Part shown: piece by piece, positions 7,542 to 16,007 of the stretch
How positions within the stretch are numbered: position 1 is the first letter of the stretch
Layout of the letters: each line of letters begins with the position of its first letter
Assembly: GCF_000376565.1 (NCBI RefSeq)
Contig: NZ_BARG01000007.1
Location: 117,001 to 181,000 of the forward strand
Length of the DNA stretch: 64,000 nt
DNA from: Streptomyces hokutonensis
GTDB lineage: Bacteria > Actinomycetota > Actinomycetes > Streptomycetales > Streptomycetaceae
Direction of reading: 5' to 3'
Position numbers and translations under genes: made by a program
The notes under the pieces: generated by a model
What the model saw: only the letters and a program-made list of their open reading frames with translations
What the model was told of the DNA's origin: nothing
The model's database searches: none

Positions 7542-9020
7542 GTGACGCCTGAATCCCACTTTCCGACCGGTACGGACGACCCCATGCTCGGGCCGCCCCC
7601 CGGTTGCCCCGCACACGGCACGGGCCCCGGCGGGCTGCGCCGGCTCTATGGCCCCGAGGCCGAGGACCTGGGAGCCGTGTACGAGCAACTCCGCGCCGAG
7701 CACGGCCCGGTGGCCCCGGCGCTGCTCCACGAGGACGTGCCGATCTGGATCGTTCTCGGTCACGGCGAGAACCTGCACATGGTGAGTACCCCCACGCAGT
7801 ACTGCAAGGACAGCCGGTTGTGGACCCCCATGCTCGACGGCACGGTCAAGCCCGACCACCCGCTGATGCCGCACTTCGCCTGGCAGCCCATGTGTGCCCA
7901 CGCCGAAGGCGACGAGCACCTGCGGCTGCGCGGCGCGGTCACCGGCGCCATGTCGACCATCGACCACCGGGGCATCCGCCGCCACATCAACCGTGCGACC
8001 CAGCACCTCGTCAACCAGTTCATCACGAAGGGCAGGGCCGATCTGGTGGCCCAGTTCTCCGAACATCTGCCGATGGCGGTGATGTGCGAGATCCTCGGCA
8101 TGCCCGAGGAGTACGGCGACCGGTTGGTGCAGGCCGCCCGCGACATGCTCAAGGGCACCGAGACCGCGATCATCAGCAACCAGTACGTCATGGATGCCCT
8201 GATGCGGCTCACCGCCCGGCGCCGGGCCGAACCCAGGGACGACTTCACCAGCCACCTCATCAACCACCCGGCGGGGCTCACCGACGAAGAGATCGGCCAT
8301 CATCTGCGACTCATTCTGATCGTCGCGTACGAGAGCACCGCCAACCTTCTCGCCAACGTGCTGCGGGTGGTGCTCACCGATCCGGGCTTCCGAGCCCAGC
8401 TGAACGGCGGTCAGATGACCGTGCCCGAGGCGGTCGAGCAGTCCCTGTGGGACGAGCCGCCGTTCAGCACGGTTTTCGCCTACATCGCCAAACAGGACAC
8501 GGAATTGGGCGGTCAGCGCATCCGCAAGGGCGACGGACTCCTTCTCGGCATGGCACCGGGCAACGTCGACCCACGCGTTCGACCCGACCTCAAGGCCAAT
8601 ATGCAGGGCAACCGCTCCCATCTCGCGTTCAGCGGCGGACCCCACGGGTGTCCGGGCCAGGACATCGGCCGTGCCATCGCCGATGTCGGCGTCGACGCCC
8701 TGCTGGCCCGCGTCCCGGACATCCAACTCGCCTGCAAGGAGGATGAGTTGCGCTGGCGGTCGTCCGTCGCGAACCGGCATCTGGTGGAACTGCCGGTGAA
8801 GTTCGAGCCGAAGAGCCCAATGGAGGTCGTGGAAGGGCCCGCCGTCAGGACGGTGCCGTCGCCACGACCGAAGAACTGGCCGGCGGGCGCGGAGCAGCCA
8901 CAGCCCAAGAGCCAGGAAACCACCGTCCCGGCCGCCGAGCCCACGCGCCCGCCGGTGCCCAAATCGCCTCGCCGACCGGGGGTGTTCCAGCGTTTCCTGC
9001 GCTGGTGGCGCGGCGAGTGA
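7542..9020 (+). CDS. cvnE: conservon-associated cytochrome P450 (CvnE) lacking the ExxR motif
   Basis: This 492-aa P450 starts at GTG 7542. The heme-cysteine loop is intact (FSGGPHGCPGQD, Cys370), but the K-helix, where ExxR is expected, reads EQSLW (E299-W303). The same substitution is known from the CYP157 family, so membership of that group is likely. The I-helix reads VAYESTANLL in place of the usual AGxxT. Beyond about residue 410 there is an unusual Pro-rich tail that ends basic and aromatic (RFLRWWRGE), possibly a membrane- or partner-binding anchor. Position and order identify it as the fifth conservon gene; its substrate is unknown. Confidence 0.9.
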   Translation: MTPESHFPTGTDDPMLGPPPGCPAHGTGPGGLRRLYGPEAEDLGAVYEQLRAEHGPVAPALLHEDVPIWIVLGHGENLHMVSTPTQYCKDSRLWTPMLDGTVKPDHPLMPHFAWQPMCAHAEGDEHLRLRGAVTGAMSTIDHRGIRRHINRATQHLVNQFITKGRADLVAQFSEHLPMAVMCEILGMPEEYGDRLVQAARDMLKGTETAIISNQYVMDALMRLTARRRAEPRDDFTSHLINHPAGLTDEEIGHHLRLILIVAYESTANLLANVLRVVLTDPGFRAQLNGGQMTVPEAVEQSLWDEPPFSTVFAYIAKQDTELGGQRIRKGDGLLLGMAPGNVDPRVRPDLKANMQGNRSHLAFSGGPHGCPGQDIGRAIADVGVDALLARVPDIQLACKEDELRWRSSVANRHLVELPVKFEPKSPMEVVEGPAVRTVPSPRPKNWPAGAEQPQPKSQETTVPAAEPTRPPVPKSPRRPGVFQRFLRWWRGE

Positions 9021-9037
9021 GTCGACCGGGCACGGAA

Positions 9038-9979
9038 CTACCCTGCCCACTCCCCGTAGGAGGACCAGGACCGCAGTGTCCGTCGGCTGACGAAGCGGTG
9101 CTCGCGCCCCGTGACCGGATCGGTGAACTCCAGGACTCGCGCCAGCAGTTGGAGCGGGCGGGAGAAGTCACCGGCCGGCACGGGGCCGGTCGTCACCGGG
9201 TAGAGGGGATCGCCGAGGATCGGCACTCCCAACGCGCTCATGTGCACCCTCAGTTGGTGCGTCTGTCCGGTCTGCGGCAACAGCCGGTACCGCGCGCGTC
9301 CGTCACGGTGCTCCAGCAACTCGACCCGGCTGACGGCGTTGGGCTCGCCCTCGACCTCGAAGGCCGCGAGGATTCCGCGCTCCTTGACGATCCGACTGCG
9401 TACGGTGCGGGGCAGGTCCAGCGCGGGGTCGTACGGTGCCACCGCCTCGTACTCCTTTGCCACCTGCCGGTCCCGGAACAGCGACTGGTACGCGCCGCGC
9501 TCCTCGGGGCGGACGGTGAACAGCACCAGCCCGGCCGTCAGCCGGTCCAGCCGGTGGGCGGCGCCCAGCGCCGGAATCCCCAGCCGGAGTCGCAGCCGCG
9601 CCAGGGCCGTCTCGGCGACATGGCTGCCGCGTGGAGTGGTGGCCAGGAAGTGCGGTTTGTCCGCCACCACCAAGTGCTCGTCCTGGTAAAGGACTTCGAT
9701 CTCGAACGGCACCTGCTCCTCGTCGGGCGGTTCCCGGTGGAACCACACGTACATCCCCGGCTCGTACGCCATGTCCCGCGGCACCGGACGCCCGGCGGCA
9801 TCCACGATCCGGCCCTCGTCGAGCATGGTGTCGATCACCCCGGCTCCGGCCGAGAGCCGCGCCACGAGGTGATCCCGCACGGTCGTCCACGCATCCCCGG
9901 CCGGCAACCGGACCCGCACCGGATCCACCCCCTGGCGCTGCGGCAGGGGAGATGGCGGGGGCGGGGTGCGGCGTCTCAT
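9038..9979 (-). CDS. RluA-family RNA pseudouridine synthase
   Basis: This roughly 313-aa RluA-type enzyme has its catalytic Asp in GAAHRLDRLTAG. Other family motifs are VADKPHFLATTP and QTGQTHQLRVHMSALG followed by ILGDPLY. It isomerises uridine to pseudouridine in rRNA or tRNA. The start is probably ATG 9979 (MRRRTPPPP). It is convergent with cvnE, with an 18-bp gap. There is no S4 domain, although the first 60 residues carry a weak RNA-binding-like segment. The exact target RNA cannot be told from sequence. Confidence 0.88.
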   Translation of the reverse strand: MRRRTPPPPSPLPQRQGVDPVRVRLPAGDAWTTVRDHLVARLSAGAGVIDTMLDEGRIVDAAGRPVPRDMAYEPGMYVWFHREPPDEEQVPFEIEVLYQDEHLVVADKPHFLATTPRGSHVAETALARLRLRLGIPALGAAHRLDRLTAGLVLFTVRPEERGAYQSLFRDRQVAKEYEAVAPYDPALDLPRTVRSRIVKERGILAAFEVEGEPNAVSRVELLEHRDGRARYRLLPQTGQTHQLRVHMSALGVPILGDPLYPVTTGPVPAGDFSRPLQLLARVLEFTDPVTGREHRFVSRRTLRSWSSYGEWAG

Positions 9980-10059
9980 TACGATCAAGCATATGTGGGG
10001 CGCGGCGCGCCGATCTCGCTCATCCCTGCCCGCTCTTCTGCGGCTTCTTCCGGGTTGCT

Positions 10060-11175
10060 CTAAGCGGCCGCTGTAGCCCTGGTGTGGAGGTCTCCGCAGT
10101 GCGGACAGACACCGACGGCGGCCACATCGTGAACGTCGACCTCGATTCGGTCATGGACGGGACCGTGGGGACCTGTCTTCGGGGTTGGGCGTCCCGCGCG
10201 ATGGTTGTGTCGCCCGGTGAGGGTGTGCCATTCGAGATTCCCCCGCATCCAGTGCCGTAGTCCGGCGAGATAGCGGGCGAGTTCGGGCGAGGCACGGCGG
10301 GCGATTTCGGGTTCCGTACGCAGATACGCACGCATGAGGCGGTCGTGGAGTTCGCCTGTCGCGCGCATGCTCCGTTCGAGGGTCCAGCCATGGCGTGCGG
10401 AGAGCACGGTGGGCAGGCTGTGGCTGCCGATGTCGGCGCTTTCCTTGGCGACCGAATACAGGTCGTTCACCAGCATGATCATCAATGAGGCGGCGAGCGA
10501 CAGAGATCGAACACCAGGCTCTTCCCAGTCACGGACGGGCAGTTCGTAACCGCCGACCACATCGATGAGTACCAGGCAGGCCATGGCCCCGTTGTACTTG
10601 CGATGAGCCAGATACTCCGCGGGATCGGGAACGTGTTCGGCGATGCGCCAGGCGTTTTCCGCCGCCATCGCCAAGAACGTGGCGATCGTCTCGTGGCGCA
10701 GACGGCCCACATGGGCCGCCGTACCCAAGCGGGTGATGTGCTCTGCGGTCTCACGGAGCGCACGCGCCACCGGGTCGTTGCTGACAAAGCCCTCGACCGA
10801 GGGGCAGTCGGGCAGCCGGGGGCCGTTCTCCAGTGCGGTCAGTGACGCGGCGAGCCGTGAGGCGCTCATGGCGAGACGGACGCCTTCGACTCCCTCGTCG
10901 CAATAGTGATCGTCCGCGGCGAACAGGGCGGTTATGTTGCGGGCCGCGAGCATCAGGTGGTCATGATCGACGGCGTCGGGGTGCGTCAACGCCGCGAACG
11001 TGCCGAACCGGTATCCGTCCAGCTCACTCCGTTGCCCCGGGAAGAGATCAAGGCTCAGTGCCCAAGCGGTAATTTCCGCGTCAGCCCGGCCGGCCGCCCT
11101 CTCGTCGTAAGTGACCGGAAAAGGGCACAACACACTTGGAACTGACAACTCCCGTGTGAACGTGTCGCTATTCAT
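10060..11175 (-). CDS. class I terpene cyclase, 2-methylisoborneol-synthase-like family
   Basis: This 371-aa cyclase starts at ATG 11175. It has both metal-binding motifs: an Asp-rich D88-D89-H-Y-C-D93-E94 and an NSE triad N237-D-L-Y-S241-x3-E245. The N-terminal portion (FGTFAALTHPD, LAARNITALFAADD) resembles methylisoborneol synthases. It lacks their long Pro/Ala N-terminal extension, and no geranyl-diphosphate methyltransferase is adjacent. The C-terminus has a His-rich stretch and a CPHC pair rather than the usual RY ending. The product is probably a volatile mono- or sesquiterpene; its identity is unknown. Confidence 0.85.
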   Translation of the reverse strand: MNSDTFTRELSVPSVLCPFPVTYDERAAGRADAEITAWALSLDLFPGQRSELDGYRFGTFAALTHPDAVDHDHLMLAARNITALFAADDHYCDEGVEGVRLAMSASRLAASLTALENGPRLPDCPSVEGFVSNDPVARALRETAEHITRLGTAAHVGRLRHETIATFLAMAAENAWRIAEHVPDPAEYLAHRKYNGAMACLVLIDVVGGYELPVRDWEEPGVRSLSLAASLMIMLVNDLYSVAKESADIGSHSLPTVLSARHGWTLERSMRATGELHDRLMRAYLRTEPEIARRASPELARYLAGLRHWMRGNLEWHTLTGRHNHRAGRPTPKTGPHGPVHDRIEVDVHDVAAVGVCPHCGDLHTRATAAA

Positions 11176-11552
11176 GTAATTTATGATGCGATATGTTGGA
11201 CTCTTTGTGGAACAGCTACTTCTGGCCACAAAACATCGGTTCCCGCGACTATCTCCTCGCGGGAGCACCAACTGTCCCTGCCGCACCGGATTTCGTGCTT
11301 GATTCGGGCAGTGGGCAGACCATGGACGAGGTCGCGATTTGGACGGTGCGGCGGGCCCGGTGGCGGTCTGTAGGCAAGATCGTCTCGTTGGGCAGGTCAT
11401 CGTTTGCCACGGGGAAGACGCAGTAGCGATTGCATGGCTGAAACTGGACGGATGGATCCGGTCGGGGGGACCGAACAGCACCACGCCGGCCGGGCCGGCT
11501 CGGTGCTGATCGGCCACGATGTCTTCCCGCGCCCCGAACTTGGCTCAGCGGA
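11176..11552. other. intergenic region with terpene cyclase promoter area
   Basis: The first 60 bp upstream of the cyclase are AT-rich for this genome (TGTAATTTATGATGCGATAT) and probably hold its promoter. A short plus-strand frame at 11193-11426 has no recognisable features and I do not call it. Nothing else is seen. Confidence 0.4.
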
Positions 11553-13085
11553 TCAAGTCCCTTCGACAGAGCGCACCCGCCGTGCGCCCGTCAGCCGATA
11601 CAGGACCCCGACCCCCACCGTGACCCCCAAGAACAACACCGTGAACCACTGGAAGTACCAGTGCCCACCCGCCGGGTCATAAACAGCAGCCCGCGGCCAA
11701 GCCAGGTTGACGGTCATGACGAGGCCGTAGAGAAGCGCCAGGGCGTTGACCGGCACCCCCCACCGGCCGAGCGAGAACAGGCGGGCGCCCGTCTCGTCCG
11801 TGCCCTCTGTCGTGAACTCGCCGCGCAGGCGGCGGAGAAGGAGGGGACCCGTGACCATCGCGTACGCCAGGTACAGCATCACGATGCAGGTGGTGCCGAT
11901 GGCGAGGAAGGCGTCAGGGGAGGCGAAGTTGAGGAGGAGCAGGGCTGCCGCGAGGACGCCTACGACCAGAGCGGGGGCGCTGGGCATGCCCGTGCGGGGG
12001 TTGACCTTGGACAGGCGGGTGGAGAACGGGAGTTGGCCGTCTCGGGCCATGGAGAAGAGCATGCGGCAGGCCGCGGTCTGGATGGCGAGGGTCGCCACCG
12101 CGATCGCGACCACCACGTCGGCCAGCAGAGCCTTGCCGACGCCGTCGCCCAGGCGGCTCGTCAGGACGTAGCTGAGGCCGTCGACGCCCAGGTGGCCGTC
12201 GGTCAGGCTGGGCGCGGCGAGCAGGCCGCCGAGGATGATGAGGCCGCCGAGCAGGCCCGCGGCGCCGAGCGCGGTGAGGATCGTGCGGGGCGCGGTGCGG
12301 CGGGGGTTGTGGGTCTCCTCGCTCATCTCGCCCGCGCTGTCGAAGCCGATCATCACGTAGGCCGCCGTGAACGAGCCGACCAGCAGCGCGCCGAGCAGGC
12401 CGCCCTCCAGGCTGCCGGTGGTGTGGAAGGTGATGGTCGGGGTGCGCTTCGAGTGGGTCAGCAGGAGGACGACGATCAGGATCGCGCCGATGATCTCCGC
12501 CGTCACTCCGACGCGGTTGATCACGGACATCACACGGTTGTCGAGGATGTTCACGACCGTCGTCAGGACCAGCAGGATCACGCCGAGGACGGCCGCGTTG
12601 GCGGCGCCGTCCGCCGAGGTGGGCGTGGGGTCGGTGCCCACCAGCTGGAAGCCGGACCAGATCGCCGGCAGCACCATCTGGAGCGCGAGCGCCGCGGCTG
12701 CCACGACGACGATCTGGCCGATCACCATGATCCAGCCGGCGAACCAGCCGAAGGTCGCGTTGGAGAGGCGGGACGACCACTGGTAGATCGCGCCCGAGAT
12801 CGGGTAGCGCGCGGCCAGTTCCGCGAAGCAGGCGGCCACCAGCAGCTGGCCGGCCAGCACGATCGGCCAGGCCCAGAAGAAGACCGGGCCGCCGAACGCG
12901 TACCCGAAGGCGAAGAACTGGAAGACGGTCGTCAGTACGGAGATGAAGGAGAACCCGGCCGCGAACGACGCGTACCGGCCGAGGCTGCGATGCAGCTCCT
13001 GGCGGTAGCCGAACTCGGCGAGGGAGCCGTCGTCGGGGGAGTGGGGCGGATCGGGGCGTACGTCGGAGGGGGTGGTTGTGGCCAC
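11553..13085 (-). CDS. APC-family amino acid/amine permease, urea-carboxylase-related type
   Basis: This 510-aa permease has about 12 hydrophobic segments. The APC signature region includes FAELAARYPISGAIYQWSSRL and GFDSAGEMSEETHNPRR. It starts at GTG 13085. An operator-like dyad (13109-13130), matching the one upstream of the carboxylase operon, lies 24 bp from the start. Permeases of this family often accompany urea/guanidine carboxylase genes. The shared operator implies co-regulation, although about 9.7 kb and other transcription units separate them. The substrate (guanidine, a guanidino compound or an amino acid) is inferred only. Confidence 0.85.
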   Translation of the reverse strand: MATTTPSDVRPDPPHSPDDGSLAEFGYRQELHRSLGRYASFAAGFSFISVLTTVFQFFAFGYAFGGPVFFWAWPIVLAGQLLVAACFAELAARYPISGAIYQWSSRLSNATFGWFAGWIMVIGQIVVVAAAALALQMVLPAIWSGFQLVGTDPTPTSADGAANAAVLGVILLVLTTVVNILDNRVMSVINRVGVTAEIIGAILIVVLLLTHSKRTPTITFHTTGSLEGGLLGALLVGSFTAAYVMIGFDSAGEMSEETHNPRRTAPRTILTALGAAGLLGGLIILGGLLAAPSLTDGHLGVDGLSYVLTSRLGDGVGKALLADVVVAIAVATLAIQTAACRMLFSMARDGQLPFSTRLSKVNPRTGMPSAPALVVGVLAAALLLLNFASPDAFLAIGTTCIVMLYLAYAMVTGPLLLRRLRGEFTTEGTDETGARLFSLGRWGVPVNALALLYGLVMTVNLAWPRAAVYDPAGGHWYFQWFTVLFLGVTVGVGVLYRLTGARRVRSVEGT

Positions 13086-13108
13086 GGCGGCACCTGCCTT
13101 CGGCGCGA

Positions 13109-13130
13109 ATTCCTGTCGGGTGACAGAAAT
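13109..13130. promoter_or_regulatory. imperfect 22-bp operator upstream of the permease
   Basis: Left half ATTCCTGTCG, right half TGACAGAAAT: 9 of 11 dyad pairs match. The motif CTGTC-N4-GACAG and the trailing AAATTAGG are shared with the perfect palindrome at 3385-3406. It sits in the promoter area of the permease gene. Binding by the same TetR protein is inferred. Confidence 0.65.
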
Positions 13131-13217
13131 TAGGGACGGCCTGTTTCGGACGCGTCACGCGGCCGTGTCCGGGGCGGGCCCAAGTCCTCATGCTCTTGCC
13201 CTCGCAGCAAAATCGCG

Positions 13218-13230
13218 ATACATCGTGTAT
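13218..13230. promoter_or_regulatory. dyad in the padR promoter region
   Basis: ATACA-TCG-TGTAT lies about 90 bp upstream of the PadR gene. A second dyad, CGAATATTCG, is at 13266-13275, and TCGCGATA occurs twice nearby. PadR proteins commonly autoregulate through ATAC/GTAT- or ATGT/ACAT-type dyads, so this is a candidate autoregulatory operator. Confidence 0.4.
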
Positions 13231-13319
13231 TGACGTTCCGCGGTGACTCGCGATATGTTCGATCACGAATATTCGGATGCGAGGTGTGCTCGAGAGAGGG
13301 TTGGGAGGTGGTGGTCCCC

Positions 13320-13919
13320 GTGGCCGCGAAGCGTCGCAAGCTCAGCAATCCGCTGGCACTCGCCGTGATGGTGACCCTCTGTCAGGGCCCCATGCATCCG
13401 TACGAGATCGCCCAGACCCTGCGCCGCCAGGGCAAGGACACCAGCACGAAGATCAACTACGGCTCGCTCTACACGGTCGTGCAGAACCTGGAGAAGCACG
13501 GCTTCGTCGAGGTCGCCGACATAGAGCGCAAGGGCAACCGCCCCGAGCGCACGGTCTACGGCCTGACCGGCGCCGGGCGCGAGGAGATGACCGAGTGGCT
13601 GTCGGAGCTGCTGGCCCGCCCGGTCAAGGAGTTCCCCATCTTCGAGACGGCCCTCTCGCTGCTGGGCGCCCTGCACCCCGACGAGGCGGTGACGCTGCTG
13701 GAGGAGCGGGTGAAGAACCTGGAGGTGCAGGCGGCCGGCGAGCGCGGAGCCCTGGAGAAGCTCTACGAGTCGGTGCCCCGCCTCTTCCTCGTCGAGGTCG
13801 AGTACCAGCTGCACATGACCGAGGCGCAGACCGAGTGGGTCCGCGGCCTGCTGAAGGAGCTCAGAGAGGGCTCCATGCTCGGCGTCGAAGGCTGGCGCCA
13901 CTTCCACGAAACGGGGTAA
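13320..13919 (+). CDS. PadR family transcriptional regulator
   Basis: This roughly 199-aa regulator has the PadR winged helix (MHPYEIAQTLRRQGKD, NYGSLYTVVQNLEKHGFV, then the wing ERTVYGLTGAGREEM) and a C-terminal dimerisation coiled coil. GTG 13320 is chosen because GGGAGG lies 11 nt upstream; earlier in-frame GTGs overlap that site. The gene precedes a drug-type ABC transporter in the same orientation (204-bp gap), the classic pairing of a PadR repressor with an ABC exporter. Confidence 0.85.
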   Translation: MAAKRRKLSNPLALAVMVTLCQGPMHPYEIAQTLRRQGKDTSTKINYGSLYTVVQNLEKHGFVEVADIERKGNRPERTVYGLTGAGREEMTEWLSELLARPVKEFPIFETALSLLGALHPDEAVTLLEERVKNLEVQAAGERGALEKLYESVPRLFLVEVEYQLHMTEAQTEWVRGLLKELREGSMLGVEGWRHFHETG

Positions 13920-14122
13920 CAGCCACCGGAGTTCACCTAGCGAAGACTGACCCCGACCGGGCTGTTGCAGCAGCCCTGCCGGGGTCACGAACCCCGAGAC
14001 CGACCCGCCGTGCGGCAAGCCAGGCAATCGAGGTGCGGCACACCCAGGATAGCCCGGCGCTCTGCACGCGGATCAGTCGTGACCTTTCACGTCTCACATC
14101 CGCTCATTCATGGAGAGCTGTC

Positions 14123-15145
14123 ATGGGCAGTACCCGTGCGCCCGCAGTAGCGGCACGCCAACTGATCAAGACCTATCCCGGCGACGTCACCGCCCTCAAC
14201 GGCATGGACGTCACCGTCGAACCCGGCACCGTCTTCGGCCTCCTCGGCCCGAACGGCGCCGGAAAGTCCACCACCGTCAAGATCCTCACCACCCTCGCCC
14301 GCCCCGACTCCGGCACGGCCACCGTCGCGGGACACGACGTGCTGCGCCACCCCGACCGGGTACGCCGCGCGATCGGCGTGGTCGCACAGAACTCGGGCGC
14401 CGACCCGACGGCGACCGGCCGCGAGAACCTCCAACTCCAGGGCAGGCTCTACGGCTTGAGGGGCGCCGCCCTCACGAAGCGGGTGGACGAACTCCTCGAC
14501 CGCTTCACCCTCGCCGACGCCGCCAAGCGCCCGGTGAAGGGCTACTCCGGCGGAATGCGCCGCCGCCTCGATGTGGCGCTCGGCCTGGTGCACCGGCCCG
14601 AGGTGCTCTTCCTCGACGAGCCCACCACCGGCCTCGACCCCGAGGCCCGCACCGCGATGTGGGACGAGATCGGCCGGCTCGCGGGGGAGGAGGGGCTGAC
14701 CATCCTGCTCACCACGCACTACCTCGAAGAGGCCGACCGGCTCGCCGAACGCATCGCGATCGTCGACCGCGGCCGGGTCGTCGTCGAGGGCACCCCCGAC
14801 TCCCTCAAGGGCGAACTCCGGGGCGACGCCGTCCACTTGGAGCTCCGCGAAGCGGTCGGCGACGCCGGCCGTACGCTGCTCAGGAGCGCCCTCGTCGGAC
14901 TGCCGGGCGTGCACGAGGTCTTGGTCGACGGACGCCGGGTCAGTGCCCGCGCCGACGACGGAGCGGCCGCGATGCCCGTCCTGCTGGCCGCGTTCGAGCG
15001 CGTCGGCGTCGGAGTGGCCGCCGCGACCGTCGCCCGCCCCTCGCTCGACGACGTCTATCTCCGCTACGCCGGCCGCCGTTACTCCGAGGCCGACGCGGAC
15101 AGCACCGAGCAGCTCGCCGTCGCGGTCGCCGGAGGTGCGCGATGA
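14123..15145 (+). CDS. ABC transporter ATP-binding protein, DrrA/daunorubicin-resistance type
   Basis: This 340-aa ATPase has Walker A GPNGAGKST, signature YSGGMRRRLD, and Walker B VLFLDEPTTGLD followed by the switch His in LTTHYLEEAD. About 100 extra C-terminal residues form the DrrA-type regulatory domain. Start ATG 14123 follows GGAGAG. It ends in an ATGA overlap with its permease. Together they form a two-gene ABC-2 exporter, probably for a lipophilic compound, and are likely controlled by the upstream PadR protein. Confidence 0.9.
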   Translation: MGSTRAPAVAARQLIKTYPGDVTALNGMDVTVEPGTVFGLLGPNGAGKSTTVKILTTLARPDSGTATVAGHDVLRHPDRVRRAIGVVAQNSGADPTATGRENLQLQGRLYGLRGAALTKRVDELLDRFTLADAAKRPVKGYSGGMRRRLDVALGLVHRPEVLFLDEPTTGLDPEARTAMWDEIGRLAGEEGLTILLTTHYLEEADRLAERIAIVDRGRVVVEGTPDSLKGELRGDAVHLELREAVGDAGRTLLRSALVGLPGVHEVLVDGRRVSARADDGAAAMPVLLAAFERVGVGVAAATVARPSLDDVYLRYAGRRYSEADADSTEQLAVAVAGGAR

Positions 15146-15918
15146 GCACCGCCGTCTCCCAGACCTGGTACATGACGCAGCGTCAACTCAGGGTGTTCGC
15201 ACGGCAGCCCGCCTTCGCGGTCATCACCCTCATCCAGCCGGTGATCTGGCTGTTCCTCTTCGGCAACCTCTTCAAGAAGGTCGTCGAACTCGGCGGCTTC
15301 GGCACCACCTCGTACCTGGACTACCTCGTCCCCGGGGTGGTCGTGATGAGCGCGCTCAGCTCCAACATGTGGGCGGGCATGGGCACCTTGGAGGAGATCC
15401 AGCGCGGCACCCTCAACCGCTTCCTGACCACCCCGGTCAGCCGGGCCGCGCTGATGAACGGCAATGTCGTCAACAACGGCCTGGTGACCGCGTTCCATTC
15501 GCTGGTCATCGTGCTGCTCGGTCTGCTCGGCGGCGCCGACTACCCGGGCGGCGTCGGCGGCATCGCCATCCTGATCGTCGCCTCGGTGCTGCTCGGCACG
15601 ATATTCGGGGCGCTCTCCAACGCCCTTGGCATGCTGGTGCAGGAGCGGGAGTCCATCATCGGCATCAACACCTTCCTGCTGCTGCCGCTGACCTTCCTCT
15701 CCAGCGCCTTCATGGCACCCTCGCAGATGCCCTCCTGGATGCGGCACATAGCCGACTTCAACCCACTCAACTGGGCGATGGTGGCAGGCCGTTCGGCGAT
15801 GAGCGAGCACCCCGACTGGGGTGACGTACTCAGCAGGGGCGGCGCGCTACTGGGCCTCGCGGTGGCAGCGGTGTGGCTGTCGATCCGCACGTTCCGCTCC
15901 TACCAGCGGTCCGTCTAG
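15142..15918 (+). CDS. ABC-2 type transporter permease
   Basis: This 258-aa permease has six predicted membrane segments and the ABC-2 signature region (LEEIQRGTLNRFLTTPVSRAAL, then FLLLPLTFLSSAFMAPSQMP). It is coupled to the ATPase by ATGA. The TAG stop overlaps a short GC-rich hairpin (GCGCCCC-CAAA-GGGGCGC, 15918-15935) that probably terminates the operon. Confidence 0.9.
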   Translation: MSTAVSQTWYMTQRQLRVFARQPAFAVITLIQPVIWLFLFGNLFKKVVELGGFGTTSYLDYLVPGVVVMSALSSNMWAGMGTLEEIQRGTLNRFLTTPVSRAALMNGNVVNNGLVTAFHSLVIVLLGLLGGADYPGGVGGIAILIVASVLLGTIFGALSNALGMLVQERESIIGINTFLLLPLTFLSSAFMAPSQMPSWMRHIADFNPLNWAMVAGRSAMSEHPDWGDVLSRGGALLGLAVAAVWLSIRTFRSYQRSV

Positions 15919-15980
15919 CGCCCCCAAAGGGGCGCGGGGAACTGCGCGACCAGCCACGACGGCGCCGCACACGCCAACGG
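15918..15980. repeat. Streptomyces-type intergenic repeat with terminator hairpin
   Basis: The hairpin at 15918-15935 runs into GCGGGGAACTGCGCGACCAG and CCACGACGG, wording I recognise from many Streptomyces intergenic regions. It lies between two convergent genes, the usual location. The copy number in this genome cannot be seen from one window. Confidence 0.5.
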
Positions 15981-16007
15981 TCCGTCGTGGCACCCCCAGC
16001 AGCGCGT

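Noticed and set aside
11193..11426. 77-aa plus-strand frame upstream of the terpene cyclase
   Set aside because: No ribosome site, atypical composition, and it lies in the cyclase promoter area.
11661..13133. 490-aa plus-strand frame over the permease
   Set aside because: It is Glu/Asp/Gly-rich antisense of the minus-strand APC permease, which has clear membrane motifs.
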